Shown here one piece after another: positions 34,549 to 42,935 of a stretch of DNA of 64,000 nt. Positions within the stretch are counted from its first letter, which is position 1. Every line of letters starts with the position of its first letter. Source of the stretch: Streptomyces luomodiensis (lineage in GTDB: Bacteria > Actinomycetota > Actinomycetes > Streptomycetales > Streptomycetaceae); assembly GCF_031679605.1 (NCBI RefSeq), contig NZ_CP117522.1, forward strand, positions 2,356,001-2,420,000, given 5' to 3'. The position numbers and the translations under genes were made by a program. Under the pieces are notes generated by a model, which was given only the letters and a program-made list of their open reading frames with translations, did no database searches and was not told the DNA's origin.

Positions 34549-35571
34549 ATGAACGCAGGCAATCCCCCAGGGCTCGACCTCGAGCGGCTCCGTGCCCACC
34601 TCGACCGCGAACGGGCGGGGCTGGTGCGCGGGCCGCTGAGTGCCGAGCTGATCGAAGGCGGCCGTTCGAATCTCACCTACACCGTCACCGACGGCGCGTC
34701 CCGCTGGGTCGTCCGGCGTCCGCCGCTGGGCCATGTGCTCGCCACCGCCCATGACATGGCGCGCGAACACCGGGTGATCAGCGCGCTGCACCCGACGTCG
34801 GTGCCGGTGCCGGAGCCGGTGCTGCTGTGCGAGGACGAGACGGTCATCGGGTCGCCCTTCTACGTCATGGAGTTCGTCGAGGGCACCCCGTACCGCAGCG
34901 CCGAGCAGCTGGCCGCGATCGGGCCGGAGCGCACCCGTGAGGTCGTCCTCTCCCTCGTCGACACGCTGGTGGCGCTGCACTCCGTCGACCCGGCCGAGGT
35001 CGGGCTCGGCGACTTCGGGCGTCCGGAGGGGTTCCTGGAGCGGCAGCTGCGCCGCTGGGGCAAGCAGCTGGAGGCTTCGCGCAGCCGCGAGCTGCCGGGG
35101 ATCGACGAGCTGCACACCCGGCTCGCCAAGGCGCTGCCGGTCTCCCCCTCCCCCACGGTGGTGCACGGCGACTACCGCCTCGACAACGTCCTGGTGAACG
35201 CCGACGACCGGATCACGGCGATCCTCGACTGGGAGATGTCCACGCTCGGGGATCCGCTGACCGATCTCGGGCTGATCGTGATGTACAGCGGTCATCCGCA
35301 GCTCGCCGACGCCCCCATCTCCTCCACCCAGGGCGCCCCCGGCCACCCCGCCACGGACGAGCTGATCCAGCGCTATGCCGAGGGTTCGGGGCGCGATGTC
35401 GGCGCCGTCTCCTGGTACACCGCGTTCGCCTACTTCAAGCTGGCGGTGATCCTCGAGGGCATCCACTACCGCTTCACCCTCGGTCAGACCGTCGGTGCGG
35501 GCTTCGACCGCATCGGCGACATCGTCCCCGCCTTCATCGACCACGGCCTCACCACCCTCCAGGAGAGCTGA
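34549..35571 (+). CDS. Phosphotransferase-family protein (ACAD10/11-like kinase)
   Basis: A 340-residue APH-fold protein: ELIEGGRSNLTYTVTDGASR (nucleotide loop), VVHGDYRLDNVLVNADDR with the catalytic HGDxxxxN, and AILDWEMSTLGDPLTDLGL (DxD metal site). In ACAD10/ACAD11 this kinase domain is fused to an acyl-CoA dehydrogenase and phosphorylates 4-hydroxyacyl-CoA. Here the dehydrogenase is the next gene, 6 bases away, so they may act together on hydroxylated acyl-CoAs. ATG at 34549 follows GAGGAAGAGG. Confidence 0.9.
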   Translation: MNAGNPPGLDLERLRAHLDRERAGLVRGPLSAELIEGGRSNLTYTVTDGASRWVVRRPPLGHVLATAHDMAREHRVISALHPTSVPVPEPVLLCEDETVIGSPFYVMEFVEGTPYRSAEQLAAIGPERTREVVLSLVDTLVALHSVDPAEVGLGDFGRPEGFLERQLRRWGKQLEASRSRELPGIDELHTRLAKALPVSPSPTVVHGDYRLDNVLVNADDRITAILDWEMSTLGDPLTDLGLIVMYSGHPQLADAPISSTQGAPGHPATDELIQRYAEGSGRDVGAVSWYTAFAYFKLAVILEGIHYRFTLGQTVGAGFDRIGDIVPAFIDHGLTTLQES

Positions 35572-35577
35572 TCCCGC

Positions 35578-36801
35578 ATGGACTTCGCATTCGACGCCAG
35601 GACCGAAGAGCTGCGCGCCAAACTGCTCGCCTTCATGGACGAGCACGTCCATCCGGCGGAGGCGGTCGTGGAGGAGCAGCGGGCCCGGCTGGACTCCCCG
35701 TGGCTCACCCCGCCGATCGTCGAGGAGCTCAAGGCCGAGGCCCGCCGCCAGGGGCTGTGGAACCTGTTCCTGCCCGACGCCGAGTACGGCGCGGGGCTGA
35801 CCAATCTCCAGTACGCCCCGCTCGCCGAGATCACCGGTCACAGCCCCCAGCTGGCCCCCACGGCGCTGAACTGCGCCGCCCCCGACACCGGCAACATGGA
35901 GGTGCTCGCCCAGTTCGGCGATGAGCGGCAGCGCAAGCAGTGGCTGGAGCCGCTGCTCGCGGGGGAGATCCGGTCGGCCTTCGCGATGACCGAGCCGGAG
36001 GTGGCCTCGTCCGACGCGACCAACATCGAGACCCGGATCGAGCGCGATGGCGACGACTACGTCATCACCGGGCGCAAGTGGTACATCTCCGGGGCGATGA
36101 ACCCCGACTGCAAGATCTTCATCGTGATGGGCAAGACCGACCCGGAGGGCGCCGATGTGCGCCGTCAGCAGTCGATGGTGCTGGTGCCGCGCGACACCCC
36201 GGGGGTCGAGGTGCGGCGGGCGATGCGGGTGTACGGCTACGAGGACCACTACCACGGCGGCCACGCCGAGGTGGTCTTCGACCGGGTGCGGGTGCCGGTG
36301 AGCAACCTCATCGGGGAGGAGGGCGGCGGTTTCGCCATCGCCCAGGCCCGTCTCGGCCCCGGCCGGATCCACCACTGCATGCGGCTGATCGGCATGGCCG
36401 AGCGCGGGATCGAGCTGATGTGCCGGCGGGCCGTGGACCGTACGGCCTTCGGCAAGGCGCTCGGCCGGCAGGGCCAGGTGCAGGAGTGGATCGCGGACGC
36501 GCGGGTGGCGGTCGAGCAGCTGCGGCTGCTGGTGCTGAAGACGGCCTGGCTGATGGACACGGTGGGCAACCGCGAGGCCCACACCGAGATCCAGGCGATC
36601 AAGATCGCGACCCCGCGCACGGTGGTGGACATCCTGGACCGGGCGGTGCAGCTGCACGGCGCGGGCGGGGTCAGCCAGGACTTCCCGCTGGCCGAGCTGT
36701 GGGCCGCGGCCCGTACCCTGCGGCTCGCGGACGGCCCGGACGAGGTGCACCAACGCTCGCTGGCCCGCCGGGAGTTGAAGCGCTACCAGTCAGACCAGTA
36801 G
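35578..36801 (+). CDS. Acyl-CoA dehydrogenase family protein (ACAD10/11-like)
   Basis: A 407-residue flavoprotein. AFAMTEPEVASSDATNIET and GRKWYISGAMNPDCK form the FAD/substrate core, and QLHGAGGVSQDFPLAELWA with ADGPDEVHQRSLARRELKRY is typical of the ACAD10/11 C-terminus. AGGAGAG precedes the ATG. It forms an operon with the kinase-like gene; a strong hairpin follows the stop. Confidence 0.92.
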   Translation: MDFAFDARTEELRAKLLAFMDEHVHPAEAVVEEQRARLDSPWLTPPIVEELKAEARRQGLWNLFLPDAEYGAGLTNLQYAPLAEITGHSPQLAPTALNCAAPDTGNMEVLAQFGDERQRKQWLEPLLAGEIRSAFAMTEPEVASSDATNIETRIERDGDDYVITGRKWYISGAMNPDCKIFIVMGKTDPEGADVRRQQSMVLVPRDTPGVEVRRAMRVYGYEDHYHGGHAEVVFDRVRVPVSNLIGEEGGGFAIAQARLGPGRIHHCMRLIGMAERGIELMCRRAVDRTAFGKALGRQGQVQEWIADARVAVEQLRLLVLKTAWLMDTVGNREAHTEIQAIKIATPRTVVDILDRAVQLHGAGGVSQDFPLAELWAAARTLRLADGPDEVHQRSLARRELKRYQSDQ

Positions 36802-36822
36802 ACCAGTAGACGTGGACAGAAA

Positions 36823-36861
36823 CGGGTGTGGGGCGCCTGCCGGGCAGGCGCCCCACACCCG
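36823..36861. terminator. Strong bidirectional hairpin terminator
   Basis: CGGGTGTGGGGCGCCTG (36823-36839) pairs perfectly with CAGGCGCCCCACACCCG (36845-36861); one more C-G pair closes a three-base loop. It lies between the convergent acyl-CoA dehydrogenase and TetR genes. There is no U-tract, as usual for Streptomyces. Confidence 0.88.
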
Positions 36862-36878
36862 TGGGTGTCACGATCCGC

Positions 36879-37472
36879 TCAGGGCCGCAGCGCGCGGAGC
36901 AGCAGGTCGGCCAGATGGTCGGCGACCTCCTGGGCGCCCAGCGGCCCGCCGGGCCGGTACCAGGTGCCCAGGTGGTGGACCGAGCCGAAGTGGTAGTCCA
37001 CCACCAGATCGGCCGGGGTCCGGGAGCTGAACACCCCGGTCCGCTGGCCCTCCTCGATCAGCGCGCGGAACCGCTCGTGGTAGCGGCGGCGCTCGGCGCG
37101 TACCTGCTTGTGCTTCTCCGGGCTGAGTTGGTGCATGGACCGGAAGAAGATGGTGGCGTCGTCGAGGTTCTCGATGGTGGTGACCACGACGTCGGCCGCC
37201 GCGTCGCGCAGCCGCCGCTCCACCGGCGCGTCCGCGTCCGCGAAGGCGTCCAGGCGCTCCTGCTGGAGCCGGAGCACCCGGCCGTAGATCTCATGGAGCA
37301 GATCGTCCTTGGAGCCGAAGTAGTGGTAGAGGGCGCCCTTGGTGACGCCCGCCGCCTCGACGATCTCCTGTACGGACGTCCGGTCGTAACCGCGCTCGGC
37401 GAAGAGGCGGGTGGCAGCGGCCAGCAGCCGCTGTGGCACCGGCTGTCCGTCGCCGTCCGTCGCTCTGCCCAT
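36879..37472 (-). CDS. TetR-family regulator of acyl catabolism
   Basis: A 197-residue TetR protein. The HTH (about 12-58) reads RLLAAATRLFAERGYDRTSV then EIVEAAGVTKGALYHYFGSK. The C-terminal ligand domain resembles regulators of fatty-acid degradation. It is the last gene of a leftward operon (SDR, acyl-CoA ligase, TetR). Predicted to bind the sites at 34475-34492, 40042-40059 and perhaps 53792-53809 and to be released by an acyl-CoA; this is inference. ATG at 37472 gives the standard start. Confidence 0.9.
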   Translation of the reverse strand: MGRATDGDGQPVPQRLLAAATRLFAERGYDRTSVQEIVEAAGVTKGALYHYFGSKDDLLHEIYGRVLRLQQERLDAFADADAPVERRLRDAAADVVVTTIENLDDATIFFRSMHQLSPEKHKQVRAERRRYHERFRALIEEGQRTGVFSSRTPADLVVDYHFGSVHHLGTWYRPGGPLGAQEVADHLADLLLRALRP

Positions 37473-37510
37473 GGTCGCCACCCGTTCTCTTCCTCTTTTC
37501 TCTTTCCCTC

Positions 37511-39154
37511 TTATCCTCGCAGCTCGCGCCGGAGGATCTTGCCACTGGTCGTCTTCGGCAGCTCGGGCAGGATCTCCACCTCGCGCGGGTACTTGTACGC
37601 GGCCAGCCGCTCCGCACAGTACGCGGACAGCTCGTCCGGTGTGGCCTCGGCCCCTGGCCGGAGACTCACATACGCCTTGACCGTCTCGCCGCGGTAGGCG
37701 TGGGGTTTGCCGACGACGGCCGCCTCCCGCACGGCGGGGTGGGTGTAGAGCACGTCCTCGACCTCGCGCGGCCACACCTTGAAGCCCGAGGCGTTGATCA
37801 TGTCCTTCTTGCGGTCGACCACGTACAGCCAGCCGCCCTCGTCCATGAAGCCGATGTCGCCGGTGCGCAGCTCGCCGTCGGGGAGGGTGGCCGCGGTCGC
37901 CTCCGGGCGCCGCCAGTAGCCGGGCACCACCATCGGACCGCGGACGACGATCTCGCCCTGTCGGCCGAACGGCACGTCCTCGCCCGCGTCGTCCACGATG
38001 CGCACCACGGTGTCGGCGCCGGGGACGCCGACGGCGAGGGTGCCGGAGGCCGGGTCGACGGGGGCGCGGACGCCGGGCGGGACGCTGGCGCAGGGTGCGG
38101 TGCACTCGGTGAGCCCGTAGCCGTTGTGCAGATACGGGCCGAAGGTCGTCTGGAACCGTTCGACCAGCGCGGGCGGCAGCGGGGCGCCGCCGGAGGAGAT
38201 GATCCGGAAGGACGAGAAGTGGTCGCGGGTGGCCTGCGGATGGGCCATCAGCGCCATGAAGGCGGTGGAGGGGCCCACGGTGTAGACGGGACGGTACTCG
38301 GCGAAGGCGTCGAGGACGACCCCGGTCTCGAAGCGGTAGGTCAGGGCGAGGGTGCCCGCCCCGGCGACGCACGCGCACAGCTGGCAGACCATGCCGGTGA
38401 TGTGGAAGAGCGGGGCCAGCGCGAAGAGCGTGGAACCGGCGGGCAGCTCATGGAGGAGGTGCTGCCGGTCGGCGTTGTAAGAGATGTTGCCGTGGGTGTT
38501 GGTGGCTCCCTTGGGGGTGCCGCTGGTCCCGGAGGTGTAGCTGATCAGCGCGATGTCATCGGGGCCCGGTGCGGCGAGGGACGGCGGGCGGGCTCCGGCG
38601 CGGGCGGCGACGAGGAGGTCCTCGGTGTCCTCGGGGACGGGGATCGGCGCATCGCGCAGCACCCGCTCGTCGTCGCGGGTCTGGAGGTCGCGGGCGTCGG
38701 CGGTGAGCGCGATGCGCACCGGGGACGCGGCGGCCGTCTCGCGTATGTAGTCCTCCCAGGCGTGGCGGGCGCAGACCAGGGCGCTGACCTCGGCGTCGCC
38801 CAGGATGTGCGCGAGCTCCGCGCCCTTGTACATGGGGTTGACGGGGACGACCGTACCGCCCGCCTTCCACGCGCCCAGCAGCGCGAGCACGAAGTGCGGG
38901 GTGTTCTGGAGCATGATGGCGAGCCGGTCGCCGGGCCGGAAGCCGCGTTCGGTGAGATGGCCGGCTATGCCGTCGGAGAGCTCGTCGACCTCCCGGTAGG
39001 TCAGCCGTCCGTCGAAGTAGGCGAGTGCCGGGTGGCCGGGTGAGGTGCGCACGGCGTCCCGGAACGCGTGCAGCGGACTCGGCCTCGGGGTGATCGGGCG
39101 GCGCTGTGCCTCAGTGAGTTGCGCGAGCCATGGCTTGTCCTGGTACGAGGTCAT
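37511..39154 (-). CDS. AMP-dependent acyl-CoA ligase
   Basis: A 547-residue ANL-superfamily enzyme. P-loop ALISYTSGTSGTPKGATNTH, HNGYGLTECTAP (A5), ELRTGDIGFMDEGGWLYVVD (A7) and the C-terminal catalytic Lys segment LPKTTSGKILRREL (A10). It activates a fatty or aromatic acid to its CoA ester and feeds the acyl-CoA dehydrogenase module across the terminator. The end is 38 bp before the TetR start. Confidence 0.93.
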   Translation of the reverse strand: MTSYQDKPWLAQLTEAQRRPITPRPSPLHAFRDAVRTSPGHPALAYFDGRLTYREVDELSDGIAGHLTERGFRPGDRLAIMLQNTPHFVLALLGAWKAGGTVVPVNPMYKGAELAHILGDAEVSALVCARHAWEDYIRETAAASPVRIALTADARDLQTRDDERVLRDAPIPVPEDTEDLLVAARAGARPPSLAAPGPDDIALISYTSGTSGTPKGATNTHGNISYNADRQHLLHELPAGSTLFALAPLFHITGMVCQLCACVAGAGTLALTYRFETGVVLDAFAEYRPVYTVGPSTAFMALMAHPQATRDHFSSFRIISSGGAPLPPALVERFQTTFGPYLHNGYGLTECTAPCASVPPGVRAPVDPASGTLAVGVPGADTVVRIVDDAGEDVPFGRQGEIVVRGPMVVPGYWRRPEATAATLPDGELRTGDIGFMDEGGWLYVVDRKKDMINASGFKVWPREVEDVLYTHPAVREAAVVGKPHAYRGETVKAYVSLRPGAEATPDELSAYCAERLAAYKYPREVEILPELPKTTSGKILRRELRG

Positions 39155-39214
39155 GGGGTGCGGCCCTGTCTGGTGGGGGTGAGGGTGGCGGTGGGAGAGG
39201 TACCGGGCGCGGGG

Positions 39215-39997
39215 TCAGCCGGATGTCCCGGGTGCCGCTTCGATCGCTTCGAGCTTGCGCTGGAGCTTGTTGATACCGCCCAGCCAGCGGTCGGTGTCAC
39301 CGGCGCGGGCCGCGTAGTGGCGGGCCACCTCGGGGTGCGGAAGGATCAGGAAGCGCTCCTCGGCGATGCCCGCGAGGACGGCGTCGGCGACCTGTCCTGG
39401 TTCGATCGCGGTGGGCGCCAGCACCAGCTCACCGGCGGTCCCGGAGGCGGTCAGCATGTCGGTGCGCACCCCCTGCGGGCAGACGGCGTGGACGCCGATG
39501 CCGCGGTGGCGGTAGGTGGCCGAGAGCCATTCGGCGAAGGCGAGCGCGGCGTGTTTGGAGACGCTGTACGGCGCCGAGCCGACCATGGTGAGCAGTCCGG
39601 CGGCGGAGACGGTGGCGACGAAGCGGCCGCTGCCGCGCTCCAGCCACGCGGGCAGCAGTTCCCGGGCGGCCCGCACATGGGCCATCACATTGACGTCCCA
39701 GGACTGCTGCCACAGCTCCTCGTCGGCCTCCGGGCCGCCGTCGTGGCCCACGCCGGCGTTGGCGCAGAAGATGTCGATGGTGCCGTCGAGCGCCTCGCGG
39801 GCCGCGGGCACGACACCGGAGGCGTCACCGGGGACGGCGGTCGCGCCGATCTCCTCGGCGACGGCCTTGGCCTTGGCGACGTCGAGGTCGTTGACCACGA
39901 CCCGGGCGCCCTCGGCGGTGAAGCGCCGGGCGAGGGCGGCGCCGATGCCGCCGCCCGCTCCGGTGACCACGACATGCGCCCCACGCACGGTACCCAC
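39215..39997 (-). CDS. SDR-family oxidoreductase
   Basis: A 260-residue classical SDR: VVVTGAGGGIGAALARRF, NAGVG, and the active site SAAGLLTMVGSAPYSVSK. GTG at 39997 has GAGGAG about ten bases upstream. It resembles hydroxyacyl-CoA-type SDRs. First gene of the leftward operon with ligase and TetR; an operator-like site lies just upstream. Confidence 0.9.
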   Translation of the reverse strand: MGTVRGAHVVVTGAGGGIGAALARRFTAEGARVVVNDLDVAKAKAVAEEIGATAVPGDASGVVPAAREALDGTIDIFCANAGVGHDGGPEADEELWQQSWDVNVMAHVRAARELLPAWLERGSGRFVATVSAAGLLTMVGSAPYSVSKHAALAFAEWLSATYRHRGIGVHAVCPQGVRTDMLTASGTAGELVLAPTAIEPGQVADAVLAGIAEERFLILPHPEVARHYAARAGDTDRWLGGINKLQRKLEAIEAAPGTSG

Positions 39998-40041
39998 GAT
40001 CGCAACGCTCCTCGGCTCGGTTCCGTTCGGCTCCGCAGCGC

Positions 40042-40059
40042 AGACTAACCAGTCGGTAT
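40042..40059. promoter_or_regulatory. Predicted TetR operator, site B
   Basis: On the minus strand this reads ATACCGACTGGTTAGTCT. Its first 12 bases match sites A and C; the right half is degenerate. It sits about 45 bp upstream of the SDR start, so repression by the TetR at the end of the same operon would be autoregulatory. Confidence 0.65.
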
Positions 40060-40106
40060 GTGCGAACGGAAGAGGTCCCGCGACCTCCCCGCGAATGGCC
40101 GGTGGG

Positions 40107-41147
40107 TTACCGGCCGGGTCCGTCTCTGCGCATGACGCTGCGCCAGCGGGCGTTCTCCCCGGCGAGCGCGTTCCACAGCACATTGAGCGGATGACCGGCG
40201 TCCTGCGCGGTCCGCTCCCCGGCCCGTACGAACACCCCGACCAGCACTTCCAGCTCCGGCCCCATGCCGTCGGTCAGCTCCAGCGTGCGCAGCCCGGCGC
40301 CGGCCCGGATCCGCCCGTCGGCCACCGCGGCACCGATGCCCTCGGTGACCAGCACTCCGCCGCGCAGCACACCGGAGGAGAGCAGCTCCAGGCCGTACTG
40401 CACATTGTCGATCTCGGCCGCGATGTTCAGCTCCTGGCGGTAGCGGCCGCCGAACCAGCCGCGCAGGAAGCCGGGTATCAGACCGTCGGCCGACACGGCC
40501 AGCGGCAGCCGGGGCAGCTCGCCCACCGGGACCGAGGGGCCCGGCAGTTCCCCGGCGTCCAGGTTGGTGACCAGGGACAGCCCGCTGCGCCGCCACTCCA
40601 TCACCTCGAAGCCGTCGAGCCGGCCGTCGCGGCCGGCCGTGGTGAGCACGCTGCCGCAGACCAGGTCGAGTTCCTTGGCGTCGAGCCGCTGCAACAGATC
40701 CCGGGTGCGCACATGCTCGACCTTGAGCTCGACCCCCCGGCGGTCGAATTCCCCGGTCACCAACTCCACCGCGTTCAGCAGAAAGCCGAGGGTGTATCGG
40801 GTGGAGCCGACACAGAGCCGGCTGCCGAGACGGCGGCGGGCGTCGTACAGCTCCTCCCGCCAGTCTTCGAGGGTGCCGCGCGCGAGTGTGGCCAGTGACT
40901 CCCCGGTCGCGGTGAAGAGCACATTCTGGCTGCGGCCCCGTTTGACCACCAGCGGCTCACCGCACAGCGCGCCGAAGTTCCGGTTCAGGGTGTCCAGTTG
41001 TTTCTGCACACTGGACTGCTCCCGCCCCAGCAGCCGGGCGGCGCCCAGCGCGGTGCCCGTCTCATGGACCGCGAGCAGCGTTCTGAGCTGGTCCATCGTG
41101 GTGTCCAGCAGCGCCGTCGGGTACTGCCACCGATCCTTTACAGGCAT
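40107..41147 (-). CDS. LysR-type transcriptional regulator
   Basis: A 346-residue protein. The winged helix (about 14-72) reads MDQLRTLLAVHETGTALGAA then GREQSSVQKQLDTL. The C-terminal effector domain is longer than the usual 300-residue family total. ATG at 41147 has GGAAGG six bases upstream. The HTH spacing is slightly unusual for LysR (long loop GALCGEPLVVKRGRSQ). It faces the alpha/beta hydrolase gene and may control it. Confidence 0.82.
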   Translation of the reverse strand: MPVKDRWQYPTALLDTTMDQLRTLLAVHETGTALGAARLLGREQSSVQKQLDTLNRNFGALCGEPLVVKRGRSQNVLFTATGESLATLARGTLEDWREELYDARRRLGSRLCVGSTRYTLGFLLNAVELVTGEFDRRGVELKVEHVRTRDLLQRLDAKELDLVCGSVLTTAGRDGRLDGFEVMEWRRSGLSLVTNLDAGELPGPSVPVGELPRLPLAVSADGLIPGFLRGWFGGRYRQELNIAAEIDNVQYGLELLSSGVLRGGVLVTEGIGAAVADGRIRAGAGLRTLELTDGMGPELEVLVGVFVRAGERTAQDAGHPLNVLWNALAGENARWRSVMRRDGPGR

Positions 41148-41246
41148 TCCGGCCTTCCGCTCGAAGAGTATTCGGCACCCCAATGACGTTTCCGTCCGCA
41201 GCATAGTCCAGCGCACTTTGAGTGAACTGATCCCGAGAACAGCGGC

Positions 41247-41268
41247 GATATTCTCCCGATGGATATTC
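41247..41268. promoter_or_regulatory. Repeated GATATTC element in the LysR/hydrolase intergenic region
   Basis: GATATTC occurs at 41247-41253 and 41262-41268, forming ATAT-N11-ATAT, compatible with a LysR T-N11-A box. The 310-bp region (41148-41457) is less GC-rich than its surroundings and holds no supported gene. Binding is inference. Confidence 0.4.
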
Positions 41269-41457
41269 GGGAATTCCGTGTCCCCCACGTATCCCCCGGC
41301 GGTTACGGAGTCCTGCATTCCAGGTTCCGCCCGCCCATTTCGGGTAAGTCGAACGGCTGGCCGATTGTCCGACGGCGACCGTATGCGTGTCGTATGGCCA
41401 GCGCTCAGGGCAGTTGGGACGATACACGCACAACGGACCATTCGAGGGGAAGCAGCA

Positions 41458-42825
<1,368 letters not shown>

Positions 42826-42893
42826 CGGTTCCGCGACGGCCGGCGCGGCGGCCCTTGTGGCGACCGGGGGCGGTGGCCCCGTCACGGCCGGGA

Positions 42894-42928
42894 GGGGCGG
42901 GACCTCGCCGGGTGCGAGGTCCCGCCCC
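42894..42928. terminator. Strong bidirectional hairpin terminator
   Basis: GGGGCGGGACCTCGC (42894-42908) pairs perfectly with GCGAGGTCCCGCCCC (42914-42928), loop five bases, between the convergent hydrolase and penicillin acylase-family genes. Confidence 0.88.
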
Positions 42929-42935
42929 GGTGGCC

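Noticed and set aside
34522..36753. 743-codon minus-strand frame
   Set aside because: Mirror of the kinase and acyl-CoA dehydrogenase genes, which have clear catalytic motifs.
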